DNA of 5,096 nucleotides from an uncultured beta proteobacterium (GCA_903958915.1 CAJBVC010000418.1:1-5096), one strand, 5' to 3'; positions 1 to 5,096 are shown, counted from the stretch's first letter. Numbers and translations are program-made. The notes: generated by a model from the sequence alone, not told the origin.

Positions 1-522
1 CGGAAAGAATGCGGTCTCGCCGTCACGCTCGCGCACGTAGGGAATGGCGCAGATGCCACGCTCCTGGTTACCGGAGTTGAAGTCCACCAGCGTGTGGGCG
101 TCGATGGTGCCGCGCGGGTTGTAAAAAGCCTGCAACTCGGGCGTCAGCAGGTCGGCGGGCCATGCGCCGTCAACGCCGGTTTGAAACCATTGCTCCTGCG
201 GGTAGTGCACAAAGGCACGGCTAGACCCTTCAGCGTAGTCGCGGCCCAGGTAGTAGTGGTTCCAGAAGTAGTTGCATGACAGACGCTCAAAAAATTCGCC
301 CAGCGCGCTGGCCAGACAGGCCAGCTTGGAGGCGCCCTTGCCGTTGGTAAACATCAAGGGGCAGTCGCGGTCGCGCACATGCACCGACCAGATGCCGTCT
401 ATGGGGTTGAGCCAGGAGCGCTCCTCAACGTGGAACCCCAGCGCAGCGAGCTTGCCCTGCATGGTGGTGATGGTGCTTTCGAGGGAGGCATCCTTGCCGA
501 CGATGAAGCTTTGTGTTTGCAT
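1..522 (-). CDS. ycaO: YcaO, ribosomal protein S12 methylthiotransferase accessory factor (5' part only)
   Basis: The reading frame starts at 522 on the minus strand and runs off the left edge, giving 174 N-terminal residues of a protein that is about 586 residues in E. coli. It begins MQTQSFIVGKDASLE and matches remembered E. coli YcaO through SWLNP (36-40), WSVHVRD (45-51), FTNGKGA (58-64) and SALGEFFERLS (72-82). E76 and E79 in SxxxExxER correspond to acidic residues of the YcaO-domain ATP site. In E. coli YcaO assists RimO in beta-methylthiolation of an aspartate of ribosomal protein S12. The ATG is supported by AGGAA (RNA sense, complement of 529-533) 6 nt upstream and by agreement with the E. 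coli N-terminus. It is transcribed in the same direction as the upstream GntR regulator but 119 bp away, so co-transcription is uncertain. No functional link to the lactate genes is apparent. The domain call is secure; the rest of the gene lies outside the window. Confidence 0.93.
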   Translation of the reverse strand, partial: MQTQSFIVGKDASLESTITTMQGKLAALGFHVEERSWLNPIDGIWSVHVRDRDCPLMFTNGKGASKLACLASALGEFFERLSCNYFWNHYYLGRDYAEGSSRAFVHYPQEQWFQTGVDGAWPADLLTPELQAFYNPRGTIDAHTLVDFNSGNQERGICAIPYVRERDGETAFFP

Positions 523-641
523 GGAGAGTTCCTGTGCGTGCCGGGGATGAGCCGGTCGGATGACGCGCCTACGTGGCAGGGGTAGCGATTATCCTGCATG
601 CCAGGTTTGCACCTGCGCCATGGCCGCACACTTTGCCGGGA
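523..641. other. Intergenic region between the regulator and ycaO
   Basis: This 119-bp gap separates the regulator stop from the ycaO start, both on the minus strand. It holds a short inverted repeat, CAGGT-TTGC-ACCTG (602-615), which would form a 5-bp hairpin but has no T-tract and so is not a convincing terminator. On the minus strand GATAAT (complement of 588-593) is one mismatch from a -10 hexamer and would give ycaO a leader of about 60 nt, but no good -35 lies at normal spacing. No small ORF with convincing features was seen. Confidence 0.4.
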
Positions 642-1406
642 TCAATCGACAGGCTCTCCTGCGCGTCTGAGCGCGCTTAGGCGACGCTCCTCTTCCCTGG
701 CGTTGTTGTCGACGCTTTGGCGCACGAACTCAATGTGGTCGCGTGCGGCTTGAGCGGCCTCCTGCGGTTTGTGTTCGCGAATAGCCTGCCAGATGGCGCG
801 ATGCTGCGACCGCAATTGATCCCATCGCTGCGGCCGCGCACGCAAATGCTCCAGGTTGTTCGCGACGTGACCGTGGATCACCCTCATCAGACTTGCGCTC
901 AGGTGCCCGATCAGCACGTTGTGTGCCGCTTCGGCGACCACCTGATGAAAGGCTACGTCCGCGTCAATGCAGGCTGCCAAGTCTGTGCCTGCGTATACCT
1001 CGTCCAGTTTCGCGTACGCCGCGTCAAGGCGTTTGACATCGACGGCTGTGGCGCGGTCGGCCGCCAGTTGTGCTGCTTCGCTTTCGAGCATCTGACGAAA
1101 TTCGAGCAGATCGCGGTGCAGCAAGGGATGGTCTTTGACCAGATCCTGCCAGGGATCGACAAAATGCGCCTCCAGCCGATCCGTGACAAAAGTGCCACCC
1201 CCGTGGCGGGTGATTAACAGACCCTTTGAAACCAGTTTCTGCATCGCTTCACGCAGCGAGGGCCGGGACACACCGAGAACCACCGCGAGATTGCGCTCTG
1301 CGGGCAGGCGGTCTCCCGGTTTAAGCGAGCCTTCGAGGATGCGCTTTTCAAGTTCAGCCGCGACCGTGTCAGCCAGACGGATCGTGGTGGGACGGATTTG
1401 AGGCAT
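642..1406 (-). CDS. GntR-family regulator, FCD subfamily (LldR/FadR-like), probable regulator of the lut operon
   Basis: This is a complete 254-residue protein, a usual length for FCD-type GntR regulators. Residues 10-75 form the winged helix: LEGSLKPGDRLPAERNLA (24-41), GVSRPSLREAMQKL (45-58) and the wing RHGGGTFVT (67-75). Residues from about 95 to 235 form the helical FCD effector domain, with the typical metal-binding pattern D150-x3-H154, H202 and H224. FCD regulators of this type (LldR, LutR, GlcC, PdhR) bind small carboxylates such as lactate, glycolate or pyruvate. The gene is divergent from lutA, 158 bp apart, and both ends of the gap carry TGGTnnnACCA-type palindromes, so it probably controls both transcripts. 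The start at 1406 has no clear Shine-Dalgarno, but it fits the family N-terminus well. The sequence cannot decide whether it represses or activates, or its exact ligand; lactate is inferred from the neighbouring operon. Confidence 0.92.
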   Translation of the reverse strand: MPQIRPTTIRLADTVAAELEKRILEGSLKPGDRLPAERNLAVVLGVSRPSLREAMQKLVSKGLLITRHGGGTFVTDRLEAHFVDPWQDLVKDHPLLHRDLLEFRQMLESEAAQLAADRATAVDVKRLDAAYAKLDEVYAGTDLAACIDADVAFHQVVAEAAHNVLIGHLSASLMRVIHGHVANNLEHLRARPQRWDQLRSQHRAIWQAIREHKPQEAAQAARDHIEFVRQSVDNNAREEERRLSALRRAGEPVD

Positions 1407-1418
1407 GGAAATGTAAAG

Positions 1419-1429
1419 TGGTCAGACCA
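1419..1429. promoter_or_regulatory. Operator candidate 1: perfect TGGTCAGACCA palindrome
   Basis: TGGTC-A-GACCA is a perfect 11-bp palindrome lying 13 bp upstream of the regulator start. FCD-type GntR proteins (FadR, LldR, PdhR) recognise sites with a TGGT...ACCA core, so this is a natural binding site for the adjacent regulator. It would overlap the predicted transcription start of the regulator gene, which suggests autoregulation. Binding is inferred. Confidence 0.72.
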
Positions 1430-1433
1430 AGCA

Positions 1434-1462
1434 ATCGTAACCCATCGAATCGCTCTCGTGAA
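1434..1462 (-). promoter_or_regulatory. Possible promoter of the regulator gene
   Basis: On the minus strand, TTCACG (complement of 1457-1462, 4 of 6 matches to TTGACA) and TACGAT (complement of 1434-1439, 4 of 6 matches to TATAAT) are separated by 17 bp. Transcription would begin near 1427, inside operator candidate 1, leaving a leader of about 20 nt. Both hexamers are weak, so this is a tentative call. Confidence 0.35.
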
Positions 1463-1474
1463 AAATCGATGGGT
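1440..1474. repeat. Perfect 9-bp inverted repeat in the divergent control region
   Basis: ACCCATCGA (1440-1448) is repeated as its exact reverse complement TCGATGGGT (1466-1474), separated by 17 bp. It lies between the two GntR-like operators and differs from them in sequence. It could be a site for a second regulator or part of a hairpin in a leader transcript. A shorter overlapping inverted repeat, GGGT-GGAA-ACCC, lies at 1471-1482. The function is unknown. Confidence 0.5.
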
Positions 1475-1484
1475 GGAAACCCCT

Positions 1485-1513
1485 ATATTTTGCGGTGGAA
1501 TATTTTTTATAAT
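1485..1513 (+). promoter_or_regulatory. Probable lut operon promoter with consensus -10
   Basis: TATAAT at 1508-1513 is a perfect -10 hexamer in an AT-rich stretch (1484-1517) that contrasts with the GC-rich genes around it. At 17-bp spacing the -35 position (1485-1490) is ATATTT, a poor match, so the promoter may be weak or need an activator. Transcription would start near 1520, at the edge of operator candidate 2, and give a leader of about 45 nt before lutA. Confidence 0.6.
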
Positions 1514-1519
1514 TTCCAC

Positions 1520-1536
1520 AATTGGTAATACCATTT
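1520..1536. promoter_or_regulatory. Operator candidate 2: AATTGGTAATACCATTT
   Basis: The core TGGT-AAT-ACCA (1523-1533) is a perfect palindrome, and flanking A/T pairs extend it to 17 bp with one mismatched pair. The left half AATTGGT is identical to the half-site reported for LldR/PdhR-type GntR regulators (AATTGGTnnnACCAATT). A further ACCA half-site follows at 1538-1541. It sits directly downstream of the TATAAT box, over the predicted start of the lut transcript, where a bound regulator would block transcription. Confidence 0.72.
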
Positions 1537-1551
1537 TACCAAAATATGTCC

Positions 1552-1557
1552 GGAAAG
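1552..1557 (+). promoter_or_regulatory. Ribosome binding site of lutA
   Basis: GGAAAG ends 7 nt before the ATG at 1565. This supports that start for lutA; no other in-frame ATG with a comparable site was seen nearby. Confidence 0.6.
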
Positions 1558-1564
1558 AATCTCT

Positions 1565-2374
1565 ATGTCCACCGAGTCCGACAGTCAAAGTGCCAGGCGC
1601 TATCCGCCAAAGCCGGCCGACGTTTATCTTTTTTCCACTTGCCTGATTGATCAGTTCACGCCGCAAGCCGGCTTGGACACGGTCCGCCTGCTAGAGCGCG
1701 AGGGCATCAAAGTGCACTACCTTGAGCAGCAGACCTGCTGCGGCCAACCGGCGCACAGCAGTGGCTTTGCGGATGAGGCGCGCGCTGTGGCTTTGCAGCA
1801 ACTGAACCTGTTTACCGAAAACTGGCCGATCGTGGTGCCGTCCGGCTCCTGCGGCGGCATGATGCGGATGCACTACCCGCATCTCTTTGCCGCTGACCCG
1901 GAGTTGTACGCGCGCGCCGTCGCGCTGGCTGAACGCGTGTACGAGTTGAGCGAGTTCCTGGTGCACGTAGTGAATTTCAGCCACCAAGATCGGGGCGACC
2001 CCTGCACCGTGGCGCTGCACACCTCTTGCCATGCGCGGCGCGAAATGGGATCACACGAGACCAGCGTAGCGTTGCTCGACACCCTGGCGCAGGTCAAGGT
2101 GATGGAGCAGGCGCGCATCGAAGAGTGCTGCGGCTTTGGCGGAACCTTCGCCATGCGCTACCCCGACATCTCAGAGGCCATCGTGACAGACAAAGTGGCC
2201 AGCATCCGCGAGACCGGCGCGGAGCGCGTCGTCAGCGCCGACTGTGGCTGCCTGCTGAACATCACGGGCCGCGCCGCCAAACAGGATGAAGTTGCCGGCC
2301 TTGCTACCGTGACGTTGCCAGGGGAGCACCTGGCCAGCTTTCTATGGAAGCGCACCAGCGCGCCATCCGCATGA
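1565..2374 (+). CDS. lutA: LutA/LldE, lactate utilization protein with two CCG cysteine-rich domains
   Basis: This 269-residue protein has the two-repeat cysteine architecture of the LutA/LldE (YkgE) family. Repeat 1 has STC (C26), TCCGQP (C58, C59) and SGSCGGM (C96); repeat 2 has TSCH (C155), ECCGFGGTF (C188, C189) and ADCGC (C227, C229). CCG domains of this type hold Fe-S clusters in heterodisulfide-reductase-like proteins and other oxidoreductases. With LutB and LutC it forms the flavin-independent L-lactate oxidation system that yields pyruvate, probably in the cytoplasm, since no signal peptide or membrane helix is seen. The N-terminus carries about 15 extra polar residues (2-17) before the conserved DVYLFSTC. 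It is the first gene of the operon, and its stop overlaps the lutC start as ATGA at 2371-2374. All expected cysteines are coded as cysteine here, unlike in lutB. Confidence 0.95.
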   Translation: MSTESDSQSARRYPPKPADVYLFSTCLIDQFTPQAGLDTVRLLEREGIKVHYLEQQTCCGQPAHSSGFADEARAVALQQLNLFTENWPIVVPSGSCGGMMRMHYPHLFAADPELYARAVALAERVYELSEFLVHVVNFSHQDRGDPCTVALHTSCHARREMGSHETSVALLDTLAQVKVMEQARIEECCGFGGTFAMRYPDISEAIVTDKVASIRETGAERVVSADCGCLLNITGRAAKQDEVAGLATVTLPGEHLASFLWKRTSAPSA

Positions 2375-3066
2375 GCGCCCGAGACAGCATACTGGCGCAG
2401 TTGCGCTCAACAACCCATGCGCATGCGCCAGCGCTGCCCGACGTCAAGTCCTGGTATGCAGCGCAGAGCCGCGACGAAACACAGGCGCAACGCGTGGCGC
2501 GCCTGCGTGCCGCCATGCAGGCCGTGAAGACCGAAGTGCACGACACCACCGCCAGTGACTGGCCGGACCTGCTCCTGCGCCTGACGGCCGCCAAGGGCGT
2601 GCGCAAACTGCTCATTGGCACGGACACGCCGCATGGTGCAGAGCTGCAAGCGTGCCACAGCCAACGTCAAGCGAGCCAGTCCGACGGGTTGGAGTTGCAT
2701 CGCTACGCCAAGCCCATCGAGACCTGGCGTCAGGAACTGTTCGACGGCATTGACGCGTCGTTCACGCTTGCCAGAAGCGCCATTGCCGAGACCGGCAGCC
2801 TGATCCTCTGGCCCGACGCGCGTGAGCCACGCCTCATGTCGCTCGTACCGCCAATCCACTTCGTACTGCTCGACGTGGCCACGATCCACACCGACATGTA
2901 CAGCGCCTTTACGGCAGAGGGCTGGGCCAGCGGCTTGCCTACCAACGCTGTGCTGATCAGCGGCCCGTCGAAGACCGCTGACATACAGCAGACCCTGGCC
3001 TACGGCGCGCATGGTCCGCGCGAGTTGGTGCTGTTGCTGCTTCACGGCAAGGAGGAGTCGGCATGA
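2371..3066 (+). CDS. lutC: LutC/LldG, LUD-domain lactate utilization protein
   Basis: With the start at 2371 the protein has 231 residues and begins MSARDSILAQLRS, the usual LutC/LldG opening. An in-frame ATG at 2344 would add nine residues encoded inside the end of lutA; I prefer 2371 because it gives a classic ATGA overlap and the family-like N-terminus. The LUD domain covers roughly residues 60-228, with AETGS (139-143), SGPSKTADI (197-205) and YGAHGPREL (211-219) as family hallmarks. LutC has no cysteine cluster motif and is the third component of the LutABC lactate oxidation system; its exact biochemical role in the complex is not settled. No Shine-Dalgarno precedes 2371, so translation probably depends on ribosomes finishing lutA. 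The order A-C-B differs from lutABC of Bacillus subtilis and from ykgEFG of E. coli. Confidence 0.93.
   Translation: MSARDSILAQLRSTTHAHAPALPDVKSWYAAQSRDETQAQRVARLRAAMQAVKTEVHDTTASDWPDLLLRLTAAKGVRKLLIGTDTPHGAELQACHSQRQASQSDGLELHRYAKPIETWRQELFDGIDASFTLARSAIAETGSLILWPDAREPRLMSLVPPIHFVLLDVATIHTDMYSAFTAEGWASGLPTNAVLISGPSKTADIQQTLAYGAHGPRELVLLLLHGKEESA
3049..3054 (+). promoter_or_regulatory. Ribosome binding site of lutB
   Basis: AAGGAG ends 8 nt before the ATG at 3063, inside the last codons of lutC. This strong site fixes the lutB start at the ATGA overlap (3063-3066) and shows that lutB can load its own ribosomes as well as being coupled to lutC. Confidence 0.75.
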
Positions 3067-4499
3067 ACAAGGTGATCCCTATCCACGCGATGGACGACTT
3101 CAAGCAGCGCAGCAAAGCCGTGTTGAATGATCCGGCGCAGCGCAGTAACTTCCGCGGCGCCATGGACTTTCTGCAGGCCAAACGGCGTGGTCAGTTCCCG
3201 GACCAAAAAGAGCTCCAGGGGCTGCGCGAACTGGGTGCCTCCATTCGCCGCTACAGCCTGGCGAACTTGCCCAGGCTGCTCGAGCAGCTGGAGCAAAACC
3301 TTGCGGCGCGCGGGGTTCAGGTTCACTGGGCGCTGGACGCCGATGAGGCCAACGCCATCGCGCTGAGCATCGCGCAACGGGTCAACGCAAAGACCATCGT
3401 CAAGGGCAAGTCGATGGTGAGCGAGGAGGTGGGCTTCAACCACGCGATGCAAGCCGCGGGAATCGAGGCCATGGAGTCCGACATGGGCGAGTACATCGTG
3501 CAGCTCGCCGGTGAAGCGCCCTCGCACATCATCATGCCGGCGATCCACAAGACCAAGCAGGAGATTGCATCACTATTCGCCAAGGAGATCCCGGGGGTGG
3601 CCTACACCGACGATGTGGACGCATTAATCGCCATCGGCCGGCGTGTACTGCGTGCCAAGTTTGCCGCAGCCGACATCGGTCTGTCGGGCGTGAACTTCTG
3701 CATAGCCGAGACCGGCACGCTGTGCCTGGTGGAGAACGAGGGTAATGGCCGCCTGTGCACGACTGTGCCGCGCGTGCACATCGCCATCACCGGCATTGAG
3801 AAGGTGGTGGAAAAGCTGGAACATGTGGTGCCGCTGTTAAGCCTGCTGCCGCGCTCGGCCACAGGCCAGAATATTACGACCTATGTGAATATGATCAGCG
3901 CCCCGCGCCAGAGCGGCGAGCTGGATGGACCGGACGAGGTGCACCTGATCCTGCTCGACAACGGTCGAACCCAGGCCTACGCTGACGAGCAACTGCGTGC
4001 CACGCTACAGTGCATACGTTGCGGCGCCTGAATGAACCACTGCCCGGTGTATGCACGCTTTGGCGGACACGCCTATGGCACCACCTATCCCGGACCGATA
4101 GGCGCGATCATCTCGCCCCACCTGCTGGGCCTGGAGTCAACCTATCCGCTGGCCTTTGCATCGACGCTGTGCGGCGCCTGCTCGGAAGTGTGCCCGGTGA
4201 AGATCCCGATTCCCGACATCCTGGTGCGGCTGCGCAACGAGGCAATGGCCAAGCCAACGAGTGAAGACGCCACGCTGCGCGGCAGTGGTGCTGCGCGAAC
4301 GCTCCCCGACACGACCATCTGGGGTGTCTGGGCGCAGGTCTACAGCCGGCTGGGCCTGTACCGACTGGCATCGTGGTTCATGAGTCGGGGACGCGCTTTA
4401 TCGCCAACCGATCAGGGTGCCTGGACGCGGAGTCGCACACCGCTGGTGCCGGCGCCCAAACGCCTGCGCGACTTGCTCCGGGAGCGGCGCGACGGCTGA
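3063..4499 (+). CDS. lutB: LutB/LldF iron-sulfur protein, probable selenoprotein with in-frame TGA (Sec323)
   Basis: If the TGA at 4029-4031 is read through, one frame gives 478 residues, close to E. coli LldF/YkgF and B. subtilis LutB (about 475). Residues 20-310 include the helical N-terminus (RSNFRGAMDFLQAKR) and a LUD domain with AETGT (215-219) and VPRVHIAI. The Fe-S region follows: C317-x2-C320-x2-U323-x3-C327-P, GGHAYG and YPGPIG, then C370-x2-C373-x3-C377-P. The C-terminal tail (APKRLRDLL) is typical of LutB. LutB is the electron-transferring Fe-S subunit of the LutABC lactate oxidation system. The TGA falls exactly where the family has the third cysteine of the first motif, and the frame, motifs and tail are intact after it, so I annotate one selenoprotein gene rather than 322- and 155-residue ORFs. 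The ATG directly after the TGA is the conserved Met of the motif and has no ribosome site. Alternatives are a recent nonsense mutation or a base-calling error (TGC or TGT to TGA). The LutB call is near certain; the Sec call is likely but unproven. Confidence 0.8.
4029..4031 (+). other. lutB: In-frame TGA, probable selenocysteine codon of lutB
   Basis: The codons run TGC ATA CGT TGC GGC GCC TGA ATG AAC CAC TGC CCG, giving C-I-R-C-G-A-U-M-N-H-C-P. LutB homologues have cysteine at the TGA position. One third-position base separates TGA from the cysteine codons TGC and TGT. UGA is not generally reassigned here: the regulator, lutA, lutC and lutB itself all end in TGA, and tryptophan is written as TGG. 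Confidence 0.72.
4040..4066 (+). promoter_or_regulatory. Candidate bacterial SECIS stem-loop downstream of the lutB TGA
   Basis: Folded by hand, a lower stem pairs 4040-4044 (CTGCC) with 4062-4066 (GGCGG, one G-U pair). An upper stem pairs C4045-G4057, G4047-C4056, T4048-A4055 and G4049-C4054, with G4046 bulged and CTTT (4058-4061) bulged on the 3' side. The apical loop TATG lies 19-22 nt after the TGA. In E. coli fdhF the loop is at the same distance and the upper stem also has a single bulged base a few pairs below it. If the last pair opens, the loop starts with G4049, as bacterial SECIS loops usually do. A competing hairpin, GGCG-GACA-CGCC (4062-4073), has a loop beginning with G at +35. 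No energy calculation was made. Confidence 0.5.
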
Positions 4500-4511
4500 T
4501 CTGATATCGGG

Positions 4512-4898
4512 TTACCCGCGCACTGTCGCCTCTAAACGGCGAATGGCCGCCCCTACTTCATTGGAGGAGTGGGCCAGTTGTGTATCGCTGCTGAGATAGG
4601 CCTCAGCCAACTCGTATTGTTTCTGGTTGATGACTTCGGCCACGGCACCAGCCAGCAAGTGAAATTCTTTGTGGTGCATCAAAAGGCTTTGAAACTCGGG
4701 CTTCCCCCAGTGGAGTCTCTGACCGTCCGCGTAGAGCCACTTACCCAAATCGCAGCAGTCATCCCTGGCAATGGTGAACGTGTCTATCGTCTCTTGGGCC
4801 TTCACTGCACTGTGCAATTTCTCTTTCCACTCCTGGTGCGACTCGTAAGCGTTATCAAGAGTCACCGCACCGGTCATTGCGTCTTGGTTTTGTTTCAT
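4512..4898 (-). CDS. Stand-alone CZB (chemoreceptor zinc-binding) domain protein
   Basis: This 128-residue protein is almost entirely one CZB domain. The expected ligand set is visible: H21 in HQEWKEKL, C49 in CDLGKW (C-x-LG-x-W) and H76/H80 in HKEFH. CZB domains bind zinc through a His3-Cys site and regulate chemoreceptors or diguanylate cyclases in response to zinc or reactive chlorine species. Here there is no receptor, HAMP or GGDEF part and no membrane segment, so it would be a soluble sensor or adaptor acting on an unseen partner. C48, next to the ligand Cys, makes a CC pair. The start at 4898 gives the longest form; Met8 (4877) is an alternative, and neither has a strong ribosome site. 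Its stop is only 12 bp from the lutB stop on the opposite strand. The domain call is confident and the role is unknown. Confidence 0.85.
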   Translation of the reverse strand: MKQNQDAMTGAVTLDNAYESHQEWKEKLHSAVKAQETIDTFTIARDDCCDLGKWLYADGQRLHWGKPEFQSLLMHHKEFHLLAGAVAEVINQKQYELAEAYLSSDTQLAHSSNEVGAAIRRLEATVRG

Positions 4899-4952
4899 GG
4901 CCCAATATTAGTACCATTCTCTGTGCCGTTCCACCAACACTAGAATTCACCC
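4899..4952. promoter_or_regulatory. 54-bp divergent promoter region between the CZB gene and the CoA-transferase
   Basis: The two genes start 54 bp apart on opposite strands. For the plus strand, TATTAG (4906-4911, 4 of 6 matches to a -10) lies 16 bp after TTGGTT (4884-4889), which would place transcription about 35 nt before the CoA-transferase start. For the minus strand, TTGGTG and TACTAA are 18 bp apart. All hexamers are weak, so the region must hold two promoters but their exact positions are uncertain. No strong Shine-Dalgarno precedes the start at 4953. Confidence 0.35.
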
Positions 4953-5096
4953 ATGACACCACAACAGCTCTATCAGCAAAAACGCATGGCTGCCACCGAC
5001 GCGGTGCGCCTGGTCCGCAACGGAGACTCCATCATCGAGCCCACCGGAGTGGGTGAGCCGCCCGCCTTGTTGACGGAACTGTCCGAGCAGCGACGC
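4953..5096 (+). CDS. Acetyl-CoA hydrolase/CoA-transferase family protein (5' part only)
   Basis: Only the first 48 codons are present; the frame is open to the right edge. The N-terminus MTPQQLYQQKRMAATDAV followed by VRNGDSI and GVGEPPALLTEL resembles the beginning of the acetyl-CoA hydrolase/transferase family (4-hydroxybutyrate or butyryl-CoA:acetate CoA-transferases), where an early GEPPAL or AEPPAL segment lies in the first Rossmann-like part. Such enzymes move CoA between acetate and other acyl groups. The catalytic glutamate lies much further on and is not in the window, so substrate and exact subtype cannot be judged. Its position after the lactate operon could suit acetate or overflow metabolism, but it has its own start region and the CZB gene lies between. 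Confidence 0.75.
   Translation, partial: MTPQQLYQQKRMAATDAVRLVRNGDSIIEPTGVGEPPALLTELSEQRR

Noticed and set aside
2344..2370. Upstream ATG at 2344 as the start of lutC
   Set aside because: It has no suitably spaced ribosome site and adds nine residues with no family resemblance. The ATGA overlap at 2371 gives the standard MSARDSILAQLR start.
2407..3548. Long minus-strand open frames opposite lutC and lutB (2407-3045 and 3042-3548)
   Set aside because: They are antisense to well-recognised lut genes and resemble no family I know. Long antisense frames are common in GC-rich codon-biased DNA.
4029..4031. TGA read as tryptophan (alternative genetic code)
   Set aside because: The regulator, lutA, lutC and lutB all end in TGA, tryptophan is coded by TGG throughout, and Trp makes no sense at a metal-ligand position.
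4032..4499. Separate 155-residue gene starting at the ATG directly after the lutB TGA
   Set aside because: There is no ribosome binding site before 4032. The fragment begins in the middle of a CxxCxxCxxxCP motif, and that ATG is the conserved Met of the motif. It is the C-terminal third of LutB.
3063..4499. lutB as an ordinary pseudogene broken by a nonsense codon
   Set aside because: This cannot be excluded, but it is less likely: the only lesion is at a cluster cysteine position, no other stop or frameshift is present, and the C-terminal motifs, lutA and lutC are intact.
4508..4518. CGGGTTACCCG palindrome between the convergent lutB and CZB stops as a terminator
   Set aside because: The stem is at most 4-5 bp with a minimal loop, and no T-tract follows on either strand. 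It overlaps the CZB stop codon and is not convincing.
1..5096. CRISPR arrays, tRNA genes, insertion sequences or phage att sites
   Set aside because: No spaced direct repeats, tRNA-like cloverleaf, transposase or terminal inverted repeats were seen by eye.

Overview
The window reads as GC-rich proteobacterial chromosome. The best guess is a betaproteobacterium of the Burkholderiales, perhaps Comamonadaceae. That guess rests on protein style, GC content and gene mix only, because no rRNA or other marker gene is present.

Layout from left to right: (1) the N-terminal 174 codons of ycaO on the minus strand, cut by the window edge; (2) a complete GntR-family, FCD-subfamily regulator (642-1406, minus); (3) a 158-bp divergent control region with a perfect TGGTCAGACCA palindrome, a second TGGTnnnACCA operator-like site, a consensus TATAAT and a 9-bp inverted repeat; (4) a lutA-lutC-lutB lactate-oxidation operon (plus), with ATGA stop/start overlaps at both internal junctions; (5) a small stand-alone CZB zinc-binding-domain protein (4512-4898, minus), convergent with lutB; (6) the first 48 codons of an acetyl-CoA hydrolase/CoA-transferase family protein (plus), cut by the window edge.

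The main discovery candidate is in lutB. Its reading frame is interrupted by one in-frame TGA at 4029-4031, at the codon where the first ferredoxin-type motif CxxCxxCxxxCP needs its third cysteine: the protein reads C-I-R-C-G-A-(TGA)-M-N-H-C-P-V-Y. The next 155 codons stay in the same frame, hold the rest of the Fe-S domain and the LutB C-terminus, and bring the protein to 478 residues, the usual LutB length. A foldable stem-loop starts 9 nt after the TGA, with its apical loop at +19 to +22, the same distance as in the bacterial fdhF SECIS. Together this points to a selenocysteine-containing LutB with Sec as a probable iron-sulfur cluster ligand, rather than two genes or a pseudogene. A recent nonsense mutation or a sequencing error remains possible, because the Sec machinery (selA, selB, selC, selD) is not in the window.

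Functionally, the regulator probably senses lactate or a related hydroxy acid and controls its own gene and the lut operon through the two palindromes. LutA (two CCG cysteine-rich domains), LutC (LUD domain) and LutB (LUD plus Fe-S domains) would form the complex that oxidises L-lactate to pyruvate. The downstream CoA-transferase could act in related acetate/acyl-CoA metabolism, but it has its own short intergenic region and the link is only inferred. ycaO belongs to ribosomal protein S12 modification and appears to be an unrelated neighbour.
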